A stretch of DNA of 64,000 nt from Vibrio genomosp. F10 str. ZF-129 (GTDB taxonomy: Bacteria > Pseudomonadota > Gammaproteobacteria > Enterobacterales > Vibrionaceae): positions 184,490-248,489 of the forward strand of contig NZ_AJYQ02000137.1 of the NCBI RefSeq assembly GCF_000287055.2. The letters are read 5' to 3'. Both the position numbers and the translations under genes were made by a program. Of this stretch, positions 41,261 to 49,809 are shown one piece after another. How positions within the stretch are numbered: position 1 is the stretch's first letter; each line of letters starts with the position of its first letter. The notes beneath the pieces were generated by a model. It was not told the DNA's origin. It made no database searches and saw only the letters and a program-made list of their open reading frames with translations.

Positions 41261-42482
41261 TTCAAGCAACGTTATGAGTTTACGTGAGCAGTTCCCTGCG
41301 TTAGGGAATCTGAACAATGGTCTGTCTCCAGTGTATTTTGATGGCCCCGGTGGAACGCAGTTACCCACTTCCGTCATCGAAGGGTTTGGCGCTTATCTTC
41401 AGCATGGTAATTCAAACCTGGGCGGGCGATTCTCTGTGAGTGAAAATACGGTCAGCCTAGTGGATGTTTGCAGGCAGAAAGCCGCGGCTTTATTTGGCGC
41501 AAGTTCAAAAGATGAAATCGTATTTGGTGCAAACATGACGACAGTGGCGTTCCATTTCAGTCGTGCAATCAGCCAAGATTGGCAGGCAGGGGACGAGATC
41601 ATTCTTAGCGATGCTGATCACGGGGCCAATCGTTCTTCATGGGCGATGGCGGCCGAAGACAAAGGTGTAACAGTTCATTATGTTCCCATTAAGGATGCCA
41701 GCTGTAATCTTGATTTAGAGGTTTTCCAGTCACTGCTTAATGAAAAAACACGCCTTGTTGCGATGACCGCAGCCAGCAATTTGTCTGGAACTTTCGTTGA
41801 TATTAAGAAGGTGACTGATCTTGCCAAAGCAAATGGCAGTGTAGTGTTTATTGATGCTGTCCATCTTTTGCCTCATCAAATTCTCAATGTCCAGAAGTTA
41901 GGTGCTGATTTTGTTGCTGGCTCTGCTTACAAGTTTTTTGGCCCTCACTTAGGGGTACTTTTTGGTCGTCAAGCATTGTTGGAGAAATACCGACCTTACA
42001 AGGTTGAACCGGCTCCAACGTATGCTCCCAACTGTTGGGAGACTGGGACACTTAACTTTGAAGCACTCTCAGCGTTCTCTGGCGCAATTGATTACCTAGC
42101 TTCGTTAGGCGAAGGACCAAGCTTGCGTGCTCAACTAGAGTCGGCATATGGCAATATTCATCAGTATGAAACGTCACTGTCGAGCTATTTTTTAGAGCGC
42201 CTAAATGAATTTCCTACCATTGAACTTCTGGGTGAATCTGGTACAGATAATCGAACGGCGACCTTTGCCCTTCGTTTTGGTGAGGTTGACCCTGCAAAGG
42301 TGGCGACACACTTAGGTGAGCATGAAATATATACGTGGAGTGGTCACTTATACGCGGACCGGCTCACCGATGCACTGGGTGTGACGCAAAAAGGAGGCAT
42401 TCTTCGTGTCGGCTTGATGCACTACAACACCAAAGAAGAGATCGACCGATTTTTTCAGGTATTGAGCGACATGTTTGTTTAG
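41238..42482 (+). CDS. Class V aminotransferase/cysteine-desulfurase-like PLP enzyme
   Basis: The protein has 414 residues from the ATG at 41238, with AGGGG seven bases upstream inside the dioxygenase gene. It is fold type I: N-terminal REQFPALGNLNNGLSPVYFDGPGGTQLP, cofactor-binding GANMTTVAFHFSRAI, VVFIDAVHLLPHQIL and the Schiff-base Lys in AGSAYKFFGPHLGVLFG. It resembles SufS-type proteins but is encoded with a dioxygenase rather than Suf or Isc scaffold genes, so a dedicated lyase or aminotransferase role is more likely than Fe-S assembly. Confidence 0.85.
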   Translation: MSSYLPLNSSNVMSLREQFPALGNLNNGLSPVYFDGPGGTQLPTSVIEGFGAYLQHGNSNLGGRFSVSENTVSLVDVCRQKAAALFGASSKDEIVFGANMTTVAFHFSRAISQDWQAGDEIILSDADHGANRSSWAMAAEDKGVTVHYVPIKDASCNLDLEVFQSLLNEKTRLVAMTAASNLSGTFVDIKKVTDLAKANGSVVFIDAVHLLPHQILNVQKLGADFVAGSAYKFFGPHLGVLFGRQALLEKYRPYKVEPAPTYAPNCWETGTLNFEALSAFSGAIDYLASLGEGPSLRAQLESAYGNIHQYETSLSSYFLERLNEFPTIELLGESGTDNRTATFALRFGEVDPAKVATHLGEHEIYTWSGHLYADRLTDALGVTQKGGILRVGLMHYNTKEEIDRFFQVLSDMFV

Positions 42483-42517
42483 TACGCTTCTGTTAATTGT
42501 CCGTTCTTCTTATCATG

Positions 42518-42548
42518 ATCAAAGAGCCACAACCTGAGGCTCTTTGAT
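42518..42548. terminator. Bidirectional terminator between convergent genes
   Basis: ATCAAAGAGCC (42518-42528) pairs perfectly with GGCTCTTTGAT (42538-42548). It lies between the aminotransferase and the methyltransferase genes, which converge here. Confidence 0.75.
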
Positions 42549-42573
42549 TATCTACCATCATTGTCTGCCATCA

Positions 42574-43203
42574 TTATTTGCTATCATCCTCTATCGATTT
42601 TTTCATGACAATCGTAAAGTCGCGTTGGTCATACCCATCAATAAGTTCCACGTTGTCGCACAGGGTTTTACAATAGCGAACGATTCCTTGTTTGTTGTAC
42701 CCCGTTAAAAAAGGTTGCTTGGGAAAGGTGCTTGAATCGAGCAAGTTAAAGATGATGGCTTCATTCGCCATGACATACATATGCGAAATCATACCTGTCA
42801 GATAGTCAGGCTCTCGGCTGTGGTAGTTCAATGAGCCGCTCGCTATGACAATATCGGCATTGTTGGCGGTGAATTTGCTGATATCGCCATGAACAAATTC
42901 ACATACGTCCCGTTGCTTAGCCAATCGCTTTTTTGCTTGGGCTAGAAACTGTGGCTGCTGATCAACGCCAGTGTAACGGCTCAAGGTATGGTATTGAGTG
43001 AGGTAATCAAACAGTTCCCCATAACCACACCCCAGGTCAACAACGTATTTGTTATGAAATTCGCAGGCTTGTTGAATGATTTTAAATCGGTTGTGCTGCG
43101 ATTCAATACTCGTCCAGCCCTGTATTTTTGAATTGTCTCCGGCCCAGTTTTTTATTCGATTTCGATGATAAAAGTAGATTCTGAGTCGATCAAGAAAGTG
43201 CAT
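42574..43203 (-). CDS. Class I SAM-dependent methyltransferase
   Basis: The 209-residue protein has the AdoMet motif KYVVDLGCGYGELFDYL, the acidic second strand TGVDQQPQFL, and CEFVHGDISKF followed by ADIVIASGSLNYH. No substrate-specific insert is recognised. It shares a base with the stop of the upstream small gene (TAATG-type junction), so the two are an operon. Confidence 0.85.
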   Translation of the reverse strand: MHFLDRLRIYFYHRNRIKNWAGDNSKIQGWTSIESQHNRFKIIQQACEFHNKYVVDLGCGYGELFDYLTQYHTLSRYTGVDQQPQFLAQAKKRLAKQRDVCEFVHGDISKFTANNADIVIASGSLNYHSREPDYLTGMISHMYVMANEAIIFNLLDSSTFPKQPFLTGYNKQGIVRYCKTLCDNVELIDGYDQRDFTIVMKKSIEDDSK

Positions 43204-43484
43204 TATAGAAGGGAGACCTCTTCAACTTCGATAACCGAATGAGCATTGGCTCTCTCGATGATTTTCAGTAGAACCGTTTGGATCACTTCGCTTTCCCGAG
43301 CGTCTGTATCACTGTTGAAACGCTCTTCCTGTACTTCGCCAGTTTCCTCTTGTAAAAACTGGACAGCCACCTCAGTCGCGCAATCTTTACTGGTTCCGAA
43401 GTATGTTATGGTGATTTGTGGGTAGCCTTTAAAGCCTTTTTTTACCTGTTTCGCGATTCGTTTTTTCGCTTTATCTAGATTCAT
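43203..43484 (-). CDS. Conserved small protein coupled to the methyltransferase
   Basis: This 93-residue protein has a basic N-terminus (KAKKRIAKQVKKGFKGYP) followed by an acidic beta-rich part (ATEVAVQFLQEETGEVQEERFNSD) and an amphipathic helix. No family recognised. The basic start suggests nucleic-acid or ribosome contact. Tight coupling to the following methyltransferase implies a common task. Confidence 0.65.
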   Translation of the reverse strand: MNLDKAKKRIAKQVKKGFKGYPQITITYFGTSKDCATEVAVQFLQEETGEVQEERFNSDTDARESEVIQTVLLKIIERANAHSVIEVEEVSLL

Positions 43485-43605
43485 TTTTAATCCTTGCCAA
43501 CATGGAAACCGAGAGAAGAGGTTACTTATTTACATTGTAAACTGCGGATGTGTTATTGCAGACTACCATCATAGCTCGCAAGAATCATTGTTCATTCGTC
43601 TGTTG

Positions 43606-43908
43606 TTAATAAAGCCGTTGCTGGTGGCGAAGAGTCAGATGAGAAATCAGTTTTTGCCATTTTTCGGCTAGATGAAACTGTTGCTCTTGAAGCAGTTGGT
43701 ACTGCACGCTTTCAATCATGTTAAGCGGCATGCTTTGATAGAGGTATTCAAAGGTATTCTTATCAAGCTCAGAAACATCGTTTGCCCAGTTTAACTCGAC
43801 AGATAACCCAGAAGCATAGATGCGTGCGGCCTGCGTTTCGGGTGAGGACACTTCGGTTTCCATCAATTGCTTGATGAGTATCTTGAGTCGCTTAAATGAC
43901 ATTTTCAC
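43606..43908 (-). CDS. Unrecognised 100-residue helical protein
   Basis: The protein starts at a GTG at 43908, eight bases after GGAG. An ATG two codons later would also work. It has a basic first helix (FKRLKILIKQLMETEV), then a mostly helical body ending LISHLTLRHQQRLY. No motif or partner recognised. Confidence 0.5.
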   Translation of the reverse strand: MKMSFKRLKILIKQLMETEVSSPETQAARIYASGLSVELNWANDVSELDKNTFEYLYQSMPLNMIESVQYQLLQEQQFHLAEKWQKLISHLTLRHQQRLY

Positions 43909-44127
43909 AACGATTTCTCCTTAAGGCGGTATAAAGATGAATAGACTCACTTCGTTATGCCTGACTTTTTTGAAGATAGTATTGTTATAGCTCAAAAAAA
44001 CATCGGGAGGATCGGTTTGGTGAGGAGAAGGGTTATTTTTTATCGATGGCAGTGTTTACTGACTTTATTGAGACGTCGACTAAACCGTTAATTGCAGCGG
44101 TATTGGCGGGAAGATTCGAGACTTCAT

Positions 44128-44163
44128 GCTTTGTTTAAAGCTTTGTTTAAAGCTTTGTTTAAC
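44128..44163 (+). repeat. Three tandem 12-base repeats
   Basis: GCTTTGTTTAAA occurs twice and GCTTTGTTTAAC once, back to back. They lie in the 454-base gap 43909-44362, which otherwise contains only the hairpin at 44254. Possibly protein-binding sites or a slippage-prone tract. Confidence 0.7.
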
Positions 44164-44253
44164 GTGCCGTTTAATGCTCTGCTTCGTGTTCTGCCTAGCG
44201 ATCAGTTAGACGAGTGAAATACGGTTACTCATCGTCATTCAACCAGAGACAAG

Positions 44254-44281
44254 AAACCCAGTAATGTGTATTACTGGGTTT
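44254..44281. terminator. Perfect hairpin, likely terminator downstream of the alkylsulfatase operon
   Basis: AAACCCAGTAAT (44254-44265) pairs with ATTACTGGGTTT (44270-44281) around a GTGT loop, about 80 bases past the stop of the minus-strand gene at 44363. Confidence 0.65.
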
Positions 44282-44362
44282 TGCTTGGATGTCTGTTCAC
44301 GGTTTGAATGCCAGTTAAATAATATCTGCTGCTAGAGAAATACCGGCTACTAGAGAAATAGG

Positions 44363-44833
44363 TCAGCTAGAGAACTGAACAATACCTAAATCAATGGCAT
44401 CTTGAAGGTCGAGGTCATCTTCAATGAGCGCATTCAACGCCGCTTCACTTAATAGCATCACTGATAATTTTGCTTGTGAGGTTGGAGAGGAATGAATATC
44501 GAGCTGGTTGCCTTGCGTCACTTTAGACCAAAGATGGCTGTCGACAAGGTAAATATACGACACCGATTCGAGCGCGCTTGAGTGTTGCTTAGCCATCAAT
44601 TTTAACCACCAACTCACTCGCCTTAGCCCTTGCTTCCCATCTAAAGCGTCTACCTGTTTTACATGGTTTTCCTCTAAGGCGTTTTGTGTCGCAATCGCAA
44701 TATCAAGTGATCCTGGAAAGCTTTCTGTAAATGGGTTATTAAACTGTCCATCATAGGAACAAGCTTGCACGGGCAAACTTGTTCCTAATGACATCACCAT
44801 ACTCAATAAAACCCATGAGCGTATTGGCTTCAT
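44363..44833 (-). CDS. Secreted companion protein of the second alkylsulfatase
   Basis: The 156-residue precursor has a signal peptide (WVLLSMVMSLGTSLPVQA) and a single Cys at the mature start (CSYDGQFNNPF). The rest is mixed alpha/beta with SWWLKLMAKQHSSALESVSYIYLVDSHLW. I recognise no family. It starts nine bases after the alkylsulfatase stop, so it is co-transcribed and exported with it, perhaps as an accessory or substrate-binding factor. Confidence 0.65.
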   Translation of the reverse strand: MKPIRSWVLLSMVMSLGTSLPVQACSYDGQFNNPFTESFPGSLDIAIATQNALEENHVKQVDALDGKQGLRRVSWWLKLMAKQHSSALESVSYIYLVDSHLWSKVTQGNQLDIHSSPTSQAKLSVMLLSEAALNALIEDDLDLQDAIDLGIVQFSS

Positions 44834-44842
44834 ATCACCTTC

Positions 44843-46798
44843 CTATGGCGTTGAGATATTGAACCAGAAATTGAACGTATCTAGCATACCAACGAAGTCT
44901 TTAAATACTTTTGTATCACCTTTTAATCGGATATCACCATTTGAAATGGCTTTTTCAAGCGTAGTAATACCAAGTTGAACATCATCAAGTGTTGCTTTGG
45001 TTAATACTAACGATACATCTGGGTCGTCATTGAGCATTCTTGTGTGGTTAAGCACCGAGTTTTCAATGTATAAGGTGTACTGTTCATCAAGGTCAGTAAA
45101 GTCGAGATTGATCGCGTATTCTTTTCCAGCGGCTTTCTCTGGTAGTAGCCTTACCGCTAGGTAATCGAACAGCATTTCCGGTGGCATATTTTTAATAATA
45201 TCCGGCGAAGCGGTATTGGTTCCTCCAGCAGAAGGGGTGCCATTTCTCAGCTCATAGGCTCCTTGTAGGTACACTGAGCGCCAAGGGCCAGACTCCGATT
45301 GGTAACCAAGCTGTTCGTAGGTATCGGCAAGTAACGCTTTGCCTTTTTTACTTTGGGGGTTAGCAAATACCACATGCTTAAGTACTTCGGCTACCCATCG
45401 ATAGTTACCTTTGTCGAAGTCTTGTTTGGCTTTCTCAATGACTGCTCGTTCACCACCCATATATTCGATGTATTTCACAGCAGCGTTGGTAGGTGGAAGG
45501 TTGTTTAAGTCGGAAGGGTTACCACTGTACCAACCCATGTAACGTTGATAGACCGCCCGGCTATTGTGACGAAGCGTTCCGTAGTATCCGCGGGTGCTCC
45601 AGTTGTTTTCTATTTCGTCAGGGAACTGAATAATTTCTGAAATTTCAGACCCAATGTAGCCTTGGTTCATTAAGCGTACGGTTTGGTCATGTGTGTATTT
45701 ATACATATCACGCTGTAGCTTAAAGTAGTCAACGATCTCTTCTTGGCCCCACATTGGCCAGTGGTGGCTTTGAAATTTAACGTCGACGTCATCGCCCCAC
45801 ATTTCAATGGTTTCATTTAAATATGATGCCCATTTTAATGCATCACGAACTTGAGCCCCACGCAGCGTCAAAATATTGTGCATGGTATTCGTGCTGTTCT
45901 CCGCCATCCAGAGCGCTTTTTTCTCGGGGATCCATGTGTTTATTTCAGTAGGGGCTTCTGAGCCAGGTGTATACTGGAACACCATTTTGACGCCATCAAT
46001 GACATGCTCTTCACCGGTTTTTTCGATAACCAGTGTAGGGCTGATCAGCGTCGCAAGGCCCGTGGATGTTGTTTGCCCTAAACCTCCGTTAACGCCACCT
46101 TGTGCGTTTCGTGGAAGCAGCGCTCCGTACATGTAAATTGCACGTCGACCCATTGCATTACCCGCAATAACGTTTTCAGAAACCGCATGCTCGGTAAAAC
46201 CGTGTGAAGCTATGATTTGCACTTTACCTGCTTTGACATCTTCTTCATCAACAATACCACGCACACCACCAAAGTGATCAATATGACTGTGGCTGTAGAT
46301 CACGGCCGTTACGGGGCGCTCTCCTAATTCTGCATTAATGAAATCGAGGGCCGCTTTTGCCGTTTCTTGAGAGATAAGAGGGTCAAACACAATCCAGCCA
46401 GTCTCACCTTCAACAAAGGTAATGTTCGATAAGTCGTAGCCGCGGATTTGGTAAATACCATCTGTTACCTTAAACAGGCCATTGATCACGTTTAATTGTG
46501 CATTACGCCACAGACTTGGGTTTACGCTGTCGGGTGCTTTAGCCTCGAGCGTAATGAACTTTTTGTATTCTTCTAAGTCCCAAACAACGTCACCATTTTC
46601 ATTGGTGACCGTGACAACATCTTGCTTAGCAATAAAGCCTTTTTGTGCACGTTCAAAGTCTTTTGTGTCTTTAAATGGAAGAGTGTTATACAGGGCGTTA
46701 TTCGTGTCTATTGTTGCTTGAGTTGCGGGCTTAGATTCCTCAGCGATACTCCCCGTCGAGATAACCATCGCCAATAGCGAGATGGTGAAACACTTCAT
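44843..46798 (-). CDS. Second secreted alkylsulfatase (SdsA1/YjcS type)
   Basis: The 651-residue precursor has a signal peptide (TISLLAMVISTGSIAEES). It keeps the full zinc motif SHSHIDHFGG and the family blocks NVIAGNAMGRRAIYMYG, MHNILTLRGAQVRDALKW and QSHHWPMWG. The dimerisation region has HNSRAVYQRYMGWYSGNPSDL, and a C-terminal SCP2-like domain follows. It retains the more canonical active-site sequence of the two paralogues in the window. It forms an operon with the small secreted protein at 44363. An AraC regulator is encoded about 100 bases upstream in the same direction. Confidence 0.9.
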   Translation of the reverse strand: MKCFTISLLAMVISTGSIAEESKPATQATIDTNNALYNTLPFKDTKDFERAQKGFIAKQDVVTVTNENGDVVWDLEEYKKFITLEAKAPDSVNPSLWRNAQLNVINGLFKVTDGIYQIRGYDLSNITFVEGETGWIVFDPLISQETAKAALDFINAELGERPVTAVIYSHSHIDHFGGVRGIVDEEDVKAGKVQIIASHGFTEHAVSENVIAGNAMGRRAIYMYGALLPRNAQGGVNGGLGQTTSTGLATLISPTLVIEKTGEEHVIDGVKMVFQYTPGSEAPTEINTWIPEKKALWMAENSTNTMHNILTLRGAQVRDALKWASYLNETIEMWGDDVDVKFQSHHWPMWGQEEIVDYFKLQRDMYKYTHDQTVRLMNQGYIGSEISEIIQFPDEIENNWSTRGYYGTLRHNSRAVYQRYMGWYSGNPSDLNNLPPTNAAVKYIEYMGGERAVIEKAKQDFDKGNYRWVAEVLKHVVFANPQSKKGKALLADTYEQLGYQSESGPWRSVYLQGAYELRNGTPSAGGTNTASPDIIKNMPPEMLFDYLAVRLLPEKAAGKEYAINLDFTDLDEQYTLYIENSVLNHTRMLNDDPDVSLVLTKATLDDVQLGITTLEKAISNGDIRLKGDTKVFKDFVGMLDTFNFWFNISTP

Positions 46799-46895
46799 AG
46801 TCAGTCCCTTCTTTATGAATGATAATGTGTAGGTAAAGAGTAGAAGCTAACGTTATAATTCGCCAAGAAAAATGCTTTTATTTCACTGAATCCAC

Positions 46896-47804
46896 CTAGG
46901 TCATTTGAGAAGGCGATAACTGAAAGTGGCGTTTAAACTCCCTGAAGAACTGAGATTGACTGCTGTACCCTACAAGGTTTGCTGCTTCGCTTGCTCGCTT
47001 ACCTTCAATGGTAATCAGTTCTTTTGCTTTATCGAGTCTCACTTTCTTGACATATTGCATGGGTGAGTCACAGGTCACTTCTTTGAAAGCACGATGAAAT
47101 GCCGAGACACTCATGTTGGCTTCTTGTGCTAATTCATCAACATTAATCGGAGAAGAAAAGTTGCCGTGCAGTTTACTGAGTACTTTTGCAATGCGAGCAT
47201 AGTGACTGTCTTGTTGAACCAGTCCCATTAGTGTATTTCCTTGCGGTCCGGTCAGCACACGGTAAACAATTTCTTTCACCAAGTCTTTGCCAAATATGGC
47301 CATTTCTGTTTTATCTTCAAGGCATTTTAGTAACCGAATACAGGCGTCTTCTAAGTCGGAAGTGACCTGGGCTTTTTGTAACCCTCGCGATGATTTTCCT
47401 GGGTTTGGAATTGAAGTGTTGAGCTTTTCGACCAGGGTATTGAGTAAGGGTAAATCCACATCGATACATAAGCTTAATAATGGCTCATTACTGCTGCTAA
47501 ATGCTTCACATTCGAGGGGAAGAGGAACGCCAATAACAAGATAATCACCAACACCATAACTGACGGATTCGTCGGCTAAATGAATGCGCTTATGCCCCTG
47601 GCCCATGATGATGATGCCTGATTGATAAAGAAGAGGGCGACGAGGGGTTGATGTACTCGAATAATAAAAGCTGACACCTTTTAGGTCGGTCTTTATGACT
47701 TGTTCAGTGCATTCTAAAGAGTGTGTGTTCGCGTAGGCTTGCATCGCAGTTGTCAGTGTTTTCATTGTCTTCATCAATGGTGTGCATTGGTGTCGAATGT
47801 ACAT
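46896..47804 (-). CDS. yqhC: AraC-family regulator, YqhC-like
   Basis: The protein has up to 302 residues. The first ATG (47804) lacks a ribosome site and Met at codon 11 or 14 is possible. It has the AraC N-terminal sensor (SGIIIMGQGHKRIHL, YGVGDYLVIGVPLPLEC) and two helix-turn-helices (INVDELAQEANMSVSAFHRAFKEVT and RASEAANLVGYSSQSQFFREFKRHF). It is divergent from an iron-type alcohol dehydrogenase, the arrangement of E. coli yqhC-yqhD, in which YqhC activates yqhD in response to reactive aldehydes. Confidence 0.8.
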   Translation of the reverse strand: MYIRHQCTPLMKTMKTLTTAMQAYANTHSLECTEQVIKTDLKGVSFYYSSTSTPRRPLLYQSGIIIMGQGHKRIHLADESVSYGVGDYLVIGVPLPLECEAFSSSNEPLLSLCIDVDLPLLNTLVEKLNTSIPNPGKSSRGLQKAQVTSDLEDACIRLLKCLEDKTEMAIFGKDLVKEIVYRVLTGPQGNTLMGLVQQDSHYARIAKVLSKLHGNFSSPINVDELAQEANMSVSAFHRAFKEVTCDSPMQYVKKVRLDKAKELITIEGKRASEAANLVGYSSQSQFFREFKRHFQLSPSQMT

Positions 47805-47918
47805 AAAAAAGCAGAAATAGGCAATAAAACACGACTAATATACCTTTTTAATATCTATATTGAGAGTAATATGCACTTGTAGCAATGATGAAGACCTATA
47901 ATTATTAAGGAACAACAG

Positions 47919-49067
47919 ATGAAATTCAATTACGTGAATCCAACTCATATACTTTTTGGACAAAACCAAATCGCGGCGGTCAGCGCGCAAATCGCGCCAG
48001 AAAGTAAGGTACTGGTTATCTATGGTGGCGGTTCGATTAAAGCCAATGGCGTTTATGATCAAGTGACCGAAGCGCTAAAAAATCATAACTGGATTGAATT
48101 TTCTGGTGTTGAGCCTAACCCAACAAGAGAGACGTTAGACAAAGCGGTGGCAATGGTACGCAGTGAAAATGTCGACTACATATTGGCAGTGGGCGGTGGG
48201 AGCGTGATTGACGGCTCTAAGTATGTAGCGGCTTCCGCAATGTATGATGGCGATGGGTGGGATATCCCTGCTGGTAAGCACCAAGTTACGCAGGCTGTGC
48301 CATTAGGTGCAATTTTAACATTGCCAGCAACGGGCTCTGAGTCAAACGGTGGTGCGGTGATTACTAATGGCGCAACCAAAGAAAAATTAGCGTTTATGTC
48401 GCCAACCGTTCAGCCACGATTTGCTGTCATGGATCCTGATGTGATGAAAACATTGCCTGACCGCCAGTTAGTCAATGGCGTTGTGGATGCGTGGGTTCAC
48501 GTGTGTGAGCAATACATTACGACGGTTGATGGTGCCTATGTGCAAGACGGTTATGCGGAAGCACTATTGCGCAGTTTATTAAAACTAGGTCGTGATTTTG
48601 AACAGCGTGACAATGACGCATGGCGTGCAAACCTGATGTGGTCAGCAAATCAAGCTCTAAATGGTTTGATCGGTGTTGGCGTTCGTCAAGACTGGGCAAC
48701 CCATATGATTGGGCACGAGTTGACAGCAGCATACGGTGTTGATCATGCTCGTTCACTGGCGATTGTGCAGCCTTCATTACTTCGTAATCAACTGGCGCAT
48801 AAACGTGCGAAATTAGAGCAAATGGGCATTAACGTGTTTGGTTTAGAGCAAAGTGATGATTTGGCAGAACGCACGATTAATGAGATTGAAAGCTTCTACC
48901 AAAGTTTGGGGGTTGCAACTCAATTGACGGAGCATGGTTCAACGGCTGAGCAAGCAGTAGAAAACATTGTCGCTCAACTTGAATTGCACGGTTTGGTTGC
49001 GCTGGGTGAGCATCAAGCGATCACTCTCACTGAAAGCCGTCAAATTTTACAAGCTGCTATTGTTTAG
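47919..49067 (+). CDS. yqhD: Iron-containing alcohol dehydrogenase/aldehyde reductase
   Basis: The 382-residue protein is close to E. coli YqhD (387). It shows the nucleotide-binding LAVGGGSVIDGSKYVA, TLPATGSESNGGAV, the metal-binding VVDAWVHVCEQY (Asp, His) and MIGHELTAAYGVDHARSLAIV (two His). It reduces short and peroxidation-derived aldehydes with NADPH. AAGGAACA precedes the start. A strong terminator closes it. Regulation is probably by the divergent YqhC-like protein. Confidence 0.9.
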   Translation: MKFNYVNPTHILFGQNQIAAVSAQIAPESKVLVIYGGGSIKANGVYDQVTEALKNHNWIEFSGVEPNPTRETLDKAVAMVRSENVDYILAVGGGSVIDGSKYVAASAMYDGDGWDIPAGKHQVTQAVPLGAILTLPATGSESNGGAVITNGATKEKLAFMSPTVQPRFAVMDPDVMKTLPDRQLVNGVVDAWVHVCEQYITTVDGAYVQDGYAEALLRSLLKLGRDFEQRDNDAWRANLMWSANQALNGLIGVGVRQDWATHMIGHELTAAYGVDHARSLAIVQPSLLRNQLAHKRAKLEQMGINVFGLEQSDDLAERTINEIESFYQSLGVATQLTEHGSTAEQAVENIVAQLELHGLVALGEHQAITLTESRQILQAAIV

Positions 49068-49139
49068 AAATCAATTGTTTAGTGACCGATATTCAGCATT
49101 GATATCAATGTTAGATAGCTAAATCGAAAGAGAAAGTAG

Positions 49140-49183
49140 AACGCCACGAGTTAATCTGTATAGAATGACTCGTGGCGTTTTTT
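49140..49183 (+). terminator. Terminator after yqhD
   Basis: AACGCCACGAGT (49140-49151) pairs perfectly with ACTCGTGGCGTT (49168-49179), followed by a T run. Confidence 0.92.
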
Positions 49184-49277
49184 ATGATTTTGCCTAAAAC
49201 TGAAGGTATGCGGAAGGTCGTTACCATGGCCCTTTCTGTTTTTAATGGACTATTTTATGTGGAACAAGGGTTTATCG

Positions 49278-49793
49278 ATGAAAAAAAGCGTATTGCTGCT
49301 AATGGCGGTTCTTTTGCAAGGGTGTTTAGGTATGCCAGATACAGTCAAACCCGTTTCTGATTTTGAACTCAATCGATATTTAGGAAAATGGTACGAAGTG
49401 GCTCGCTTAGACCATTCATTTGAACGCGGCCTTACCCAAGTTACTGCGGAGTATAGCCTTAAAGATGACGGCGGTGTGGCGGTGCTTAACCGAGGTTATT
49501 CAGTCGAAGAATCGGAATGGAGCGAGGCGGAAGGCAGAGCATACTTTGTTGAAAGTGAAAATGACGGGTACTTAAAGGTGTCATTCTTCGGGCCTTTTTA
49601 TGGGTCTTATGTGGTGTTTGAATTGGATCACCAGAATTACCAATATGCCTTTGTTTCTGGGCCAAATACGGACTACTTGTGGCTTTTATCGAGAACGAGT
49701 TCCGTTCCTCAAGACGTAAAGGACAAGTTTGTTCGCATGGCAAAAGAGCGAGGCTTCAACATCGACGAACTCATTTATGTACAACATGATTAG
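49278..49793 (+). CDS. blc: Outer-membrane lipocalin lipoprotein Blc
   Basis: The precursor has 171 residues from the ATG at 49278. The lipoprotein signal VLLLMAVLLQGCLG starts right at this Met, whereas the longer in-frame start would bury it. It has the lipocalin signature LGKWYEVARLDHSFERG, then strands with DGGVAVLNRGYS and YAFVSGPNTDYLWLLSRT. Blc binds fatty acids or lysophospholipids at the inner face of the outer membrane. Confidence 0.93.
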   Translation: MKKSVLLLMAVLLQGCLGMPDTVKPVSDFELNRYLGKWYEVARLDHSFERGLTQVTAEYSLKDDGGVAVLNRGYSVEESEWSEAEGRAYFVESENDGYLKVSFFGPFYGSYVVFELDHQNYQYAFVSGPNTDYLWLLSRTSSVPQDVKDKFVRMAKERGFNIDELIYVQHD

Positions 49794-49809
49794 GGCGTGT
49801 TGATGCTCT

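Noticed and set aside
44128..44163. Tandem GCTTTGTTTAAA repeats considered as attC or CRISPR
   Set aside because: Units are only 12 bases, directly adjacent without spacers, and lack complementary GTTRRRY/RYYYAAC boxes.
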